Shown here: positions 31,700-40,747 of the stretch, one piece after another | Layout: every line of letters begins with the position of its first letter | How positions within the stretch are numbered: the first letter of the stretch is position 1 | From: SIG440 sp045631525 | GTDB lineage: Bacteria > Bacillota > Clostridia > Monoglobales > Monoglobaceae | Reading direction: 5' to 3' | Assembly: GCA_045631525.1 (NCBI GenBank) | Contig: JAZQUY010000008.1 | Span: 1-64,000 of the forward strand | Length of the DNA: 64,000 bases | Notes under the pieces: generated by a model | The model's input: the letters and a program-made list of their open reading frames with translations, nothing else | Told to the model about the DNA's origin: nothing | Database searches by the model: none | Program-made: the position numbers and the translations under genes

Positions 31700-33660
31700 T
31701 ATTCTTCTCCCTCAAGTCTTTTTATTTCATCACGAAGCTTTGCCGCAAGCTCAAACTGCAAGAGTTCTGCCGCCTTTTTCATTTCCACAGTAAGCTCAGC
31801 AATGGTCTTTTCTCGTATATTCTCTCCATTGTGGCTCGCTTTTTTGTTGGTAAGCTTTTCATCGTCCACAGTAGCCTCAATAATTTCGTGAATATTCTTT
31901 TGAATGGTTTTTGGAACAATCCCATTTTCTTCATTATATTTTGCCTGAATTTTACGTCTGCGCTCGGTTTCAGAAATTGACCTTTGCATTGAGCCGGTAA
32001 TAGTATCAGCATACATAATCACAGTTCCGTTAGCATTTCGAGCCGCACGTCCAATGGTCTGTATAAGAGATGTATCCGACCTCAAAAAGCCTTCCTTGTC
32101 TGCATCAAGAATTGCAACCAAAGACACCTCAGGAATATCAAGCCCCTCACGAAGAAGATTTATGCCTATCAGAACGTCAAACTCACCAAGTCTCAAATCT
32201 CGGATTATCTCCATTCGCTCAATGGTCTCAACCTCAGAATGAAGGTATCTCACCCTCACACCCATTTCCTCAAAATATTCGGTCAGGCGTTCCGCCATTT
32301 TTTTTGTAAGCGTTGTAACAAGTACCCTTTCATTTTTCTCTACACGTGCCTTGATTTCGCCATATAAATCATCAATCTGCCCATCCACCGGCCTGACAGA
32401 AATCTTCGGGTCCAAAAGCCCAGTTGGTCTTATCACCTGCTCAACCACTCTAGTCGACCTTTCTTTTTCAAACTCCGCAGGAGTAGCACTGACAAATATT
32501 GCCTGATTTATATGGTCATAAAATTCATCAAAGTTCAACGGTCTGTTATCGTAAGCCGACGGAAGTCTGAATCCAAACTCCACCAGATTATTTTTTCTTG
32601 CACGGTCACCTGCGTACATAGCACGCACCTGAGGAATAGTCACGTGTGATTCATCAACAATCAACAAAAAATCATCAGGCAAATAGTCAAGAAGCGTAAA
32701 CGGCGGACTTCCCGGCTCTCTTCCGCTTATGTGCCTGGAATAATTTTCAATTCCCTGACAAAAGCCCGTTTCACGCATCATCTCAATGTCATATTTTGTC
32801 CGCTCCTTTATCCTTTGTGCCTCGATAAGACATTCCTTTGCCTTGAACTCCTCAACTTTTTGCCGCATTTCTTCATCAATGTTCAGTATTGCTTTTTCAA
32901 GTTTTTCCCGCCCCACAACATAATGCGACGCCGGATAAATTGCACAGTGCTTGAGATTCGAAATCACCTCACCAGTAACCGAGCTTATTTCCGCAATCCG
33001 TTCAACCTCGTCACCAAAGAATTCAATTCTTATGGCATTTCCTGATGAATAGGATGGGAACACATCAATTACATCGCCCCTCACTCTGAATTTGTTTCTG
33101 GAAAAAGCGATATCATTTCTTTCATACTGAATTTCAATGAGTTTTTGTATAACTGCATCCCTGTCAGCACAATTACCAACCCTGAGCGATACTACCATAC
33201 TGTTGTAGTCAATAGGGTCTCCGAGTCCGTATATACACGAAACACTGGCAACAATAATCACATCACGACGTTCAAACAGTGCCGCCGTTGCTGAGTGTCT
33301 GAGCTTATCTATATCCTCATTTGTCTGGGCATCCTTCTCGATATATGTATCAGAGCTTGGGATATACGCCTCCGGCTGATAATAGTCATAATAAGAAACA
33401 AAGTATTCCACCGCATTATCAGGAAAAAGTTCCTTGAATTCGCTACACAACTGTGCTGCCAGCGTTTTGTTATGCGCAAGCACTAACGTGGGCTTTTGCA
33501 CCTTTTCAATAACATTTGCCATAGTAAAAGTTTTTCCCGAACCGGTTACGCCCATCAGCGTCTGGAATTTATCACCACTTATAACCCCTTGGGCAAGGGC
33601 AGAAATTGCCTGTGGCTGGTCACCCGAAGGTTTATACTTTGAGACAATTTTAAACTCCAT
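31699..33660 (-). CDS. uvrB: excinuclease ABC subunit UvrB
   Basis: 653 residues from the ATG that follows GAGGAG by 8 nt; an upstream in-frame extension to 33702 would lie inside radC. Walker A GVTGSGKTFTM, the DNA-clamping beta-hairpin YDYYQPEAYIPSSDTYI, helicase motifs and a C-terminal UVR domain (about 615-653) that binds UvrA/UvrC. It verifies damage and recruits UvrC, which is not in the window. Overlaps the radC end by 11 nt. Confidence 0.98.
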   Translation of the reverse strand: MEFKIVSKYKPSGDQPQAISALAQGVISGDKFQTLMGVTGSGKTFTMANVIEKVQKPTLVLAHNKTLAAQLCSEFKELFPDNAVEYFVSYYDYYQPEAYIPSSDTYIEKDAQTNEDIDKLRHSATAALFERRDVIIVASVSCIYGLGDPIDYNSMVVSLRVGNCADRDAVIQKLIEIQYERNDIAFSRNKFRVRGDVIDVFPSYSSGNAIRIEFFGDEVERIAEISSVTGEVISNLKHCAIYPASHYVVGREKLEKAILNIDEEMRQKVEEFKAKECLIEAQRIKERTKYDIEMMRETGFCQGIENYSRHISGREPGSPPFTLLDYLPDDFLLIVDESHVTIPQVRAMYAGDRARKNNLVEFGFRLPSAYDNRPLNFDEFYDHINQAIFVSATPAEFEKERSTRVVEQVIRPTGLLDPKISVRPVDGQIDDLYGEIKARVEKNERVLVTTLTKKMAERLTEYFEEMGVRVRYLHSEVETIERMEIIRDLRLGEFDVLIGINLLREGLDIPEVSLVAILDADKEGFLRSDTSLIQTIGRAARNANGTVIMYADTITGSMQRSISETERRRKIQAKYNEENGIVPKTIQKNIHEIIEATVDDEKLTNKKASHNGENIREKTIAELTVEMKKAAELLQFELAAKLRDEIKRLEGEE

Positions 33661-34372
33661 CTTTGTTTCTCCTCTTTGTCTCCACTTTCCCTTTTTTGCC
33701 AATAGTAGTTTCGAGGGTTATACTGTAAACATCATTGCCCGACACAATCAGGCTATCAAAAAAATCAATATCTACCATTTCAAAGCATTTCTGCAATTTT
33801 TTTGACAATTCCATATCCGCTACCGACGGATTTACCAATCCGCACGGATGATTGTGCACAATAACCACCGTACTCGCTCTGTCATTAAGTGCCTGCCTCA
33901 CAACTTTTGGAACATAAACAGCCGTTTCCCCCTGAACTCCCTCGGATATCCGGGTAATTGAAAGTAACCTGAATGATGAATTCATGCTGAGCATATATGC
34001 TGACTCAGTAAGCTTTCCATAGAAAAACGTTTTTACAAAATTTGCAAGTTTCTCATATCCATCAAGCTTTAATGGTTTATCAGTCAGTATGCTTCTTTCA
34101 ACAATTCCCAAAAGTTCCGGCAGTGATGTCAGAAATCTTGCCGTACTGCGGCCAACTCCTTCAACAGTCAAAAGCTCATCCACACTTGCGTTAATGGCTC
34201 CGCTTATAGTTTTAAATCTCTCCAGAATATTATGTGCCAATTTATTGGTATCACCGCGGGGTATCACAGCATACAAAAGGTACTCCAACTGTTCATGGGG
34301 CTCAAGAAGTTCAAGCCCATGTTCCATTACCTTTTTGTCAAGCCTCTCACGATGCTTATCGTGTACATTCAA
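33650..34372 (-). CDS. radC: RadC family protein (JAB/MPN domain)
   Basis: 240 residues. An N-terminal helix-hairpin-helix-like part (LLTVEGVGRSTARFL, about 66-80) and a C-terminal MPN domain with the JAMM metal motif VIVHNHPCG...S..D (about 170-185). Despite the name, a role in repair is unproven. TTG start with GGGGAG 6-7 nt upstream; the TTG overlaps the rluD stop codon (TTGA). Confidence 0.93.
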   Translation of the reverse strand: MNVHDKHRERLDKKVMEHGLELLEPHEQLEYLLYAVIPRGDTNKLAHNILERFKTISGAINASVDELLTVEGVGRSTARFLTSLPELLGIVERSILTDKPLKLDGYEKLANFVKTFFYGKLTESAYMLSMNSSFRLLSITRISEGVQGETAVYVPKVVRQALNDRASTVVIVHNHPCGLVNPSVADMELSKKLQKCFEMVDIDFFDSLIVSGNDVYSITLETTIGKKGKVETKRRNKDGV

Positions 34373-35286
34373 TTCATTCTCCCCCTCAGTTTCACCAAAA
34401 CCTCTTCAAAATATTCTGGAATCTCCTTTGAGAACTCCATATACTCATTTGTTTCAGGGTGCAAAAATCCAATCAGATGTGCATGTAGCAGCTGCCCGTT
34501 TAGCTTAAACTCCTCTTTCTTTCTGCCGTAAACCTCATCCCCTACAATGGGATTTCCCCGTTTTGACATATGAACTCTTATTTGATGTGTTCTTCCTGTT
34601 TCAAGCCTGCATCTTACAAATGTATATTTTTCAAACCTTTCCAATACAAAGAAATGCGTAACCGCATTCTTTGAATTTTTCTGTGTAATAGTCATTTTTT
34701 TTCGGTCTTTTTCGTCTCTGCCAATGGGTGCATCAATGGTCCCTTCATCTTCTTTTATTATGCCGTGCACCAGTGCCAGATATTCACGCGTCAGACTGTG
34801 CTCCTTTATCTGCCTTGATAGCCCAAGATGTGCCGTATCATTTTTTGCCACCATCAAAAGTCCGCTGGTATCCTTGTCAATTCTATGCAGTATTCCCGGG
34901 CGGACTTCACCGTTAATCCCCGAAAGATTATTACCGCAATGAGCCATAAGAGCATTCACAAGAGTCCCATTATAATTACCGGCAGCAGGGTGTACAACCA
35001 TTCCCTGAGGCTTGTTCACAACAAGCATACACGAGTCTTCATATACCACATCAATCGGGATTTCTTCTGCCTCTATCTGTGTTTCTTTTGGCTCAGGAAT
35101 TTCTATGGCAACAATATCTCTCTCTTTCAGCTTATAGTTTGACTTTACCAACTTTTGTCCAACCAATATAAACCCGTCTTCAATAAGCTTTTGTATTCGT
35201 GAACGGGTAAGCCCCAAATCGCTGTCGGCTAAAAACGAATCCAGTCTTTTTCCCACAGCAAAAGGCTCAATCAATATTTCATACAC
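34369..35286 (-). CDS. rluD: RluD-family 23S rRNA pseudouridine synthase
   Basis: 305 residues from a GTG start that has GGGAGG about 9 nt upstream; the open frame extends to 35376, but that part overlaps lspA and gives a family-foreign hydrophobic N-terminus. An S4 domain (about 12-75) is followed by the catalytic core with HRIDKDTSGLLM (catalytic Asp) and LETGRTHQIRVHM. It makes pseudouridines in helix 69 or related sites of 23S rRNA. lspA-rluD is a conserved pair; overlap 8 nt. Confidence 0.94.
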   Translation of the reverse strand: MYEILIEPFAVGKRLDSFLADSDLGLTRSRIQKLIEDGFILVGQKLVKSNYKLKERDIVAIEIPEPKETQIEAEEIPIDVVYEDSCMLVVNKPQGMVVHPAAGNYNGTLVNALMAHCGNNLSGINGEVRPGILHRIDKDTSGLLMVAKNDTAHLGLSRQIKEHSLTREYLALVHGIIKEDEGTIDAPIGRDEKDRKKMTITQKNSKNAVTHFFVLERFEKYTFVRCRLETGRTHQIRVHMSKRGNPIVGDEVYGRKKEEFKLNGQLLHAHLIGFLHPETNEYMEFSKEIPEYFEEVLVKLRGRMN

Positions 35287-35755
35287 TTTTATTTTCCTCC
35301 CGCCACTTTTCTTCAAAAAACACAAAAAACACCGCCAAAGCACCTGCGCCAAGGCAAACAAAAATATCCGCCACATTAAACACCGGAAAGTTTATAAGAC
35401 AAAAATCAAAAAAGTCCACCACATATCCATACACAAGACGGTCTATCACATTTCCAAGTGCTCCCACAGTCATAAAGGAAATCCCCAAATTTAAAATAGG
35501 CGGCTTGTTTTTTACCCTGACAGAAATACAAAGCACCGCGACCACAAAAACCACCGCCACCGCAACAAAAAGCAGCCCTCTTCCCTGCATAATTCCGAAG
35601 GCTGCTCCTTGGTTTTCAACATAAGTGAGATGGAACACGCCCTCAATCAAAGCAATTGACCCAAGTCCTGAAAGATGCGTTTTTGCCAATATTTTTGTCA
35701 GGACGTCCACAACCAAAATTGCAAACCCTACTAAAAAATATACCATATCTCTCAC
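35279..35755 (-). CDS. lspA: lipoprotein signal peptidase (SPase II)
   Basis: 158 residues with four membrane helices and both active-site aspartate motifs, GNVIDRLVYGYVVDF and FNVADIFVCLG. It cleaves the signal peptide of prolipoproteins such as the one at the left edge of the window. Confidence 0.97.
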   Translation of the reverse strand: MRDMVYFLVGFAILVVDVLTKILAKTHLSGLGSIALIEGVFHLTYVENQGAAFGIMQGRGLLFVAVAVVFVVAVLCISVRVKNKPPILNLGISFMTVGALGNVIDRLVYGYVVDFFDFCLINFPVFNVADIFVCLGAGALAVFFVFFEEKWREENKSV

Positions 35756-35795
35756 CTTTAAAATTTATGTAAATGAAATTTAAAGTTCTATACTG

Positions 35796-36446
35796 TTATT
35801 CTTCGTCCTCTTTTTCTTCCGCCTTAGCCTCTTCCGCTGTGACATATTCACCCTTTTCATTCACAACGATTTTTGGAAGCTCCATTGTAACCTGTTCAAG
35901 CCTCTGGATAGCAGACATAACGCCGTCAGTTTTAGCTTCAACCTTGGTATCAAGCTCAATGTGTGGAATCTCTTTGTTCTCAACCGACTTTGCAGTTTTT
36001 TCGGGCATGCTGAATTCCTTAACAATATCCATTTGAGAAGTGAGAAGCGAAATAACTCTTGTCCTGAAAATTTCCACGTTGCGACGCATCTCTTCATATT
36101 CATAACTGATGCGGGTAACCTCACGGCTTGCATCAGACAAAAGCTGTGACGCTTTGTTTTCAGCATCTTTTATGATATTTTCTGCACTCTTTCTTGCATT
36201 TTGAACAACCTCGTCACCAGCACTCTGAGCAACCAAAATTGCGCTCTGAAGAGTTTCTTCCATGGACTTATACTGAGAAATCGCATTGGACAACATGTTT
36301 ATTTTGTCCTTGTTTGCGAGGTTTTCCTTGTAAATAAGCTCATAATTCTCAGCGATTACATTCATAAACTCCTCAACCTCAGTCATGCTGTAACCCCTGA
36401 ATTCCCTTTTAAATTTTCTGTTTTCAATTTCGAGTGGTGTCAACAT
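35796..36446 (-). CDS. divIVA: DivIVA-family protein
   Basis: 216 residues from the ATG preceded by GGAGG at 8 nt; an upstream extension is out of family. It opens with the DivIVA membrane-targeting motif MLTPLEIENRKFKREFRGYS and VEEFMNVI (about 1-32), then a long coiled coil, then an acidic tail ending KAEEKEDEE. DivIVA senses curved membranes at poles and septa and recruits division or sporulation factors. Sits after sepF and ylmH as usual. Confidence 0.95.
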   Translation of the reverse strand: MLTPLEIENRKFKREFRGYSMTEVEEFMNVIAENYELIYKENLANKDKINMLSNAISQYKSMEETLQSAILVAQSAGDEVVQNARKSAENIIKDAENKASQLLSDASREVTRISYEYEEMRRNVEIFRTRVISLLTSQMDIVKEFSMPEKTAKSVENKEIPHIELDTKVEAKTDGVMSAIQRLEQVTMELPKIVVNEKGEYVTAEEAKAEEKEDEE

Positions 36447-36516
36447 AAAACTTTCCTCCATTCTGCCACAAAACGTGACATTCTTTAAAAACAATGGGAA
36501 TAACCCAAAATTTGCT

Positions 36517-37272
36517 TTATATAAATTTTTCTATTTGTATTCCGATTCTGCCTTTTTTCGTTTCCCGAATTTCCTCAAAAAGCCGAAATCGACCTTGTCC
36601 TCTCACTGAAAAAATGTCTCCGGGCTTCATCTTCAGTGAGACATTTTCTGTCTGTATCCAATTCACAAACACCCGTCCTTCAGCAATATAAGTGGCAGCA
36701 ACCGACCTTGAAGTTTTCGCAGCAGCGGCCACCACACTGTCAAGACGAAGTGCTGAAACCGTATAATACATGGTTTCAACTTTTCGCGGCGGAATCTCAA
36801 CCTTTTCACGCTCTACGGCCTTTGCCGTCACGCCGCAAGAGCCCACTTTGGTGAGGTTTTCCACGATATACGCACCTATGTTTTCTGCAACAAACACAAG
36901 GCATTTATCTTCCAGAACAATTATGTCACCAATCTTTTCACGCTTGATGCCAAGCCCCAAAAGGCTCCCCAAAAAGTCGGGGTGTCTAAGTCTTCCCACA
37001 TCTCTTCCTGAAATTTCTATTGCGGAGATTAGGTCCAGTGCATCCGTTTCTTCAAGATAGTCGGGAAGAGCCACAAACATTGTCCGTTCTGCATCCTCAT
37101 AACCACCACAAAAGCACGTATTCACAGCATTTTTAGGGATATTCTTCCTGACAATTTCCCGTTCCGAAGGGGTGAGAAACCCCGTAGCCTTGATACAATT
37201 TTGCTTTTCGCACAAAAAAGCAGTATCCTGTGCCTTTGCAATCAACAGCTTTTCCTCAAGCTTATTATCCAT
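36517..37272 (-). CDS. ylmH: YlmH-type S4 RNA-binding protein
   Basis: 251 residues: an N-terminal domain (about 1-170, including GSLLGLGIKREKIGDIIV) and a C-terminal S4 domain (about 178-245, LRLDSVVAAAAKTSRSVAATYI). YlmH/RqcP-like S4 proteins interact with ribosomes; Bacillus YlmH can aid ribosome-associated quality control. Overlaps the sepF stop by 1 nt. Confidence 0.93.
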   Translation of the reverse strand: MDNKLEEKLLIAKAQDTAFLCEKQNCIKATGFLTPSEREIVRKNIPKNAVNTCFCGGYEDAERTMFVALPDYLEETDALDLISAIEISGRDVGRLRHPDFLGSLLGLGIKREKIGDIIVLEDKCLVFVAENIGAYIVENLTKVGSCGVTAKAVEREKVEIPPRKVETMYYTVSALRLDSVVAAAAKTSRSVAATYIAEGRVFVNWIQTENVSLKMKPGDIFSVRGQGRFRLFEEIRETKKGRIGIQIEKFI

Positions 37273-37730
37273 TAGTTATTGTTCCAGGGAAAGATACCTT
37301 TGCTTCTGAGTTCATCCTTGAAATCGCCCATAATGCCTACATTATAAGGAGCAATCAAAAAGATTCCGTTTGAAACCTTCTGGATGTTTCCGTCAAGAGC
37401 ATAAACTGCACCGCTTAAGAAATCCACGATTTTCTGTGAGATACTGCGGTCAACAGACTCAAGGTTGATAACAACCGGCTTTTTATTTTTGAGGTGATTC
37501 GCAATATCCCTTGCATCTTCAAAACTTTCAGGACTCATAACCACAAGCTTAAGCTGTGCGGTTGTATGTATTTTTACAACCTTGTTACGCTTCCCACCAT
37601 CAAAAGTCTCGGGTTCTTCCTCCTCAAAAAGCTGACTATTTGAAAATTCGCTGTTGCCGATAAGCTCTTCTTCATACTCATCCTGTGTCTCAAACCCAAT
37701 AAGATTCAACATTTTGTTTACAATACTCAT
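37272..37730 (-). CDS. sepF: cell division protein SepF
   Basis: 152 residues. N-terminal amphipathic membrane anchor (MSIVNKMLNLIGF), an acidic linker (about 15-45) and the SepF core (about 55-145, VVMSPESFEDARDIANHLKN, KPVVINLESVDRSISQKIVDFLSG). SepF tethers FtsZ filaments to the membrane and organises the septum. Confidence 0.96.
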   Translation of the reverse strand: MSIVNKMLNLIGFETQDEYEEELIGNSEFSNSQLFEEEEPETFDGGKRNKVVKIHTTAQLKLVVMSPESFEDARDIANHLKNKKPVVINLESVDRSISQKIVDFLSGAVYALDGNIQKVSNGIFLIAPYNVGIMGDFKDELRSKGIFPWNNN

Positions 37731-37808
37731 AATATTTCCTCCCGGATATTTATAAAGTTTTCATATAATTCTAGGCCCAACTTGTCTGTCACATTTTTTT
37801 ACTAATAC

Positions 37809-37837
37809 ATTATATCACACTTTTTTTATTTTGTATA
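37809..37837 (-). promoter_or_regulatory. possible internal promoter before sepF
   Basis: Minus strand: TATACA (37832-37837), 17-nt spacer, TATAAT (37809-37814), in the 95-nt gap after yggS. The -35 is weak and lies in the end of yggS. Confidence 0.45.
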
Positions 37838-38521
37838 GTCTCTTTTTCCGAAAATTCCTGTTCCAACTCTGACCATTGTTGCACCCTTTTCAATTGCAAG
37901 AGGGAAATCGTTGGTCATACCCATGGAAAGCTCCTCCATAGACACGTTTTTGATGTTTTCTTGGCTTATTCTTTCAGCCAAACCTTTAAGTCCCGAGAAC
38001 ACATCCAACAGAAGCTCTTCATCATCAGTAAAAGGTGCAACCGTCATGAGCCCCATAATTTTAACATTTTCAAACAGGCTGATTTCACGACAAATGTCAA
38101 TGCAATTCGTTGGCTCTATCCCAAATTTTGATTCTTCGCCCGAGACATTGACCTCCAGAAGAATTTTCTGGACCTTGTCAATTTTTTTCGCCTTTTTGTC
38201 AATCTCAGCAGCAAGCTCAACACTATCAACAGAATGAATAAGCTCCACCTTGTCTATTATATACTTTACCTTATTCTTTTGCAAATGCCCGATAAGATGC
38301 CACCTTACAGGCTTCACTTTGTCGTATTTTTCCATTATTTCCTGAACACGGTTTTCGCCTATGTCAGTAACCCCACAGTCAATAGCCTCGTTTATGAGAT
38401 CAGCCCCATAGGTTTTTGTCACCGCAATCAGCTTTATCTCGTCCGTATTTCTGCCTGCAGTCTTTGCCGCCTCATCAATTTTTTTGTTTACTTCCAAAAG
38501 ATTTTTTTCAATGTATGACAT
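37826..38521 (-). CDS. yggS: PLP homeostasis protein YggS/YlmE
   Basis: 231 residues of an alanine-racemase-like TIM barrel. The Lys that binds pyridoxal phosphate is in LIAVTKTYGADLI (about residue 36), with GENRVQEIMEK, WHLIGHLQKNK and SMGMTNDFPLAIEKG also present. YggS/COG0325 proteins keep PLP and amino-acid pools balanced. Start overlaps the HlyD-like stop by 1 nt. Confidence 0.96.
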   Translation of the reverse strand: MSYIEKNLLEVNKKIDEAAKTAGRNTDEIKLIAVTKTYGADLINEAIDCGVTDIGENRVQEIMEKYDKVKPVRWHLIGHLQKNKVKYIIDKVELIHSVDSVELAAEIDKKAKKIDKVQKILLEVNVSGEESKFGIEPTNCIDICREISLFENVKIMGLMTVAPFTDDEELLLDVFSGLKGLAERISQENIKNVSMEELSMGMTNDFPLAIEKGATMVRVGTGIFGKRDYTK

Positions 38522-39792
38522 TATCTCACAACCTTGTTATTATAAAGTTCTTTTCCATTTACAATCAGCTCATCATAGAGTTTCACTGTGGTATCCCCTG
38601 AGCTTAAAGTTTCCGCCACAATGACCCATTCTTTGCTATTGTATAAAATATCCACCGGAACAAATCTCGCCTTATCATTTTTTATAATATAAACGCCTGT
38701 TTTTCCGTCAACTATTCTTATGCTCTCAGAGGGGATTTTGAATCCCTCATAATGATGCTTTATAAATTCAATCTCAGACCTTGATGCAGAATATATATTG
38801 CTCACATAACGGTTTGACTTTACAACCAAAACCGCCTTTCCTTTTTCTTCCTGATTTATTTGTGTTACAGTTCCAGAAATGACGTCCTGTCCAATGTCAA
38901 GTAACCTAAACTCAATCCTGTCGCCCACTCTCACATCTTCAACTTGCTCCAAAGAAACAGTTGCCGCCACGCTCCAGCTGAAATTGTCTACGATTTTACC
39001 CACCGTGTCACTTTCTTTCACCTTTGTAAGCGTCATAGGTTTTTCGAATTTTTTATCCAGCTCCTTGATGTAATCAACAGAAATTTCACCAAGCTTTTTT
39101 GTACTAAGGAGTTCTTCCATCCCGTCTGTCCTCGACGTAAACGCTCCGGCTCTTGGTGCATAAACTGCTGTCCTTTCAATGTTGTAATCCTTTTCAAGTT
39201 CTGCTTTCCTTGCCAACAATTCTTCAAGCTCTTTTATGCTGTCTTTTGGCTCAGTCTCTCCTTTAATTATTCTTCTTCCCTCAATAAGAGAATTCACATT
39301 TTCTTTTATTTCAGAAACTTTCCTTATATTGTTTTTAAAACCGAGAAAAGGAACATCTTTAAGCGCGAGCAAAATTTCCTGTTCAATCTTTGCCGCATCA
39401 TTGCTGAACACATCGTCCTTTATTTTATTTGATGACAGCTTTTGTATTTTTTCTTCAATTACCTTGAGCTCACTGCCCGCTGATGTGTCCATTTGATTTT
39501 TGTGTATGTGCATAACCGTTTCGCCAATTTTTACACGCTGTTCTTCGCCCACTTCACAATAAACATATCCCGCTGCAGGAGAAACTATCACTGTCTGGTC
39601 TTTGAAAATATATCCTTTTGCCTTGATAATCTCTTCTTCAGTCCCTGTTCTTACCAGCATCGTCTCAATTCTTCCGCCATAACTCAAGGCAACGTTTATG
39701 AATATACTCAAAGCAAAGGCAAATATCAAAAAAGCAACAAAGCTTTTTTTGCCTTTTTTCTTTTTTCTTTTTTCTTCTCTTGTTTCTCTCAT
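38521..39792 (-). CDS. HlyD-like membrane fusion / adaptor protein
   Basis: 423 residues from the ATG with AGAGG 8 nt upstream. A very basic tail (RETREEKRKKKKGKKS), one membrane helix (about 17-38), a lipoyl/barrel-sandwich half (VIVSPAAGYVYCEVGEEQRV), a helical hairpin (about 105-200), the second lipoyl half (AVYAPRAGAFTSR) and beta-barrel domains. This is the HlyD adaptor layout, yet no partner transporter is adjacent. It sits with division genes and is co-transcribed with yggS and sepF. Function unknown; a role in envelope or division is possible. Confidence 0.82.
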   Translation of the reverse strand: MRETREEKRKKKKGKKSFVAFLIFAFALSIFINVALSYGGRIETMLVRTGTEEEIIKAKGYIFKDQTVIVSPAAGYVYCEVGEEQRVKIGETVMHIHKNQMDTSAGSELKVIEEKIQKLSSNKIKDDVFSNDAAKIEQEILLALKDVPFLGFKNNIRKVSEIKENVNSLIEGRRIIKGETEPKDSIKELEELLARKAELEKDYNIERTAVYAPRAGAFTSRTDGMEELLSTKKLGEISVDYIKELDKKFEKPMTLTKVKESDTVGKIVDNFSWSVAATVSLEQVEDVRVGDRIEFRLLDIGQDVISGTVTQINQEEKGKAVLVVKSNRYVSNIYSASRSEIEFIKHHYEGFKIPSESIRIVDGKTGVYIIKNDKARFVPVDILYNSKEWVIVAETLSSGDTTVKLYDELIVNGKELYNNKVVR

Positions 39793-39815
39793 TTTCAAAA
39801 CCTCTGCTTTGATTT

Positions 39816-40739
39816 TTAATACAAAAACTGACTACACATTTTAAAAATATTCTTCATTCCGTCACTCTCGTTGAGCTTAACCCAGTTGATTTTTTCATTT
39901 CGCCGAAACCATGTCAGCTGCCTTTTTGCATAACGTCTGCTTTCCTGTTTTATAAGTTCCACTGTTTCATCAATGTTCAAATTTCCCTTGAGGTATTCAA
40001 GAACTTCCTTATATCCTATTGCCTGCATAGCGGTGGTGCTTCGGTCAACCCCCATCTCACAAAGTCTTTTGACTTCATCCACAAGGCCCTCTTTCATCAT
40101 ACGGTCTACTCTGTCATTTATGCGTCTGTAAAGTACCTCTCTATCTGTATCAATAGCAAAAATCAGTGCATCATAAACCGCCTCACGTCTTGACTCATCA
40201 TTTACCTCTGTAAAAGTCTTGTTGGTAAGGTGGCACACCTCAAGAGCACGTATAACCCGCCTTAGATTATTGGGATGAATTTTCTGTGCCGCCACGCTGT
40301 CCTTTTCACTAAGAAGCTTGTGCACCGCGTCACCCCCCTCTTTTTGGGCTAAAAGTTCCATCTTCTCCCTGAACTTTGGGTCACTGCCAAAATCATCAAA
40401 GGCAATGTTGTTTAAGATGCTGTCAAGATAAAGACCCGTTCCCCCTGCCAAAACGGGAACTTTGCCACGGCTTATTACGTCATCAATGCACTCCCTTGCC
40501 CTCACCACAAAATCAGCTACGCTGTATTTAAGCTTTGGTTCAAGGAAATCAATCATATGGTGCTTTATTTCCTTTTGTTCACTTTCAGTAGCCTTTGCCG
40601 TACCTATATCCATATATTTATAAATCTGCATAGAGTCACAGGACACTATTTCACCATCAAACTTCTTCGCAATTTCAATTGCCAGTGCCGTCTTCCCCGA
40701 TGCAGTGGGCCCGCAAACCGCAATAACCTTTTTCAGCAT
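39816..40739 (-). CDS. miaA: tRNA dimethylallyltransferase
   Basis: 307 residues. P-loop GPTASGKTALAIEIA (about 9-23), the SCDSMQIYKYMDIGTAK substrate motif and the TWFRRNEKINW end. It prenylates A37 of tRNAs reading UNN codons. The product is then methylthiolated by MiaB, encoded at the head of this gene run. Confidence 0.97.
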   Translation of the reverse strand: MLKKVIAVCGPTASGKTALAIEIAKKFDGEIVSCDSMQIYKYMDIGTAKATESEQKEIKHHMIDFLEPKLKYSVADFVVRARECIDDVISRGKVPVLAGGTGLYLDSILNNIAFDDFGSDPKFREKMELLAQKEGGDAVHKLLSEKDSVAAQKIHPNNLRRVIRALEVCHLTNKTFTEVNDESRREAVYDALIFAIDTDREVLYRRINDRVDRMMKEGLVDEVKRLCEMGVDRSTTAMQAIGYKEVLEYLKGNLNIDETVELIKQESRRYAKRQLTWFRRNEKINWVKLNESDGMKNIFKMCSQFLY

Positions 40740-40747
40740 AGACCCTC

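Noticed and set aside
33661..33702. Longer uvrB start
   Set aside because: Lies within radC and adds residues absent from the family; the ATG at 33660 has GAGGAG.
35287..35376. Longer rluD start
   Set aside because: Overlaps lspA and gives a hydrophobic N-terminus foreign to the family; GTG at 35286 has GGGAGG.
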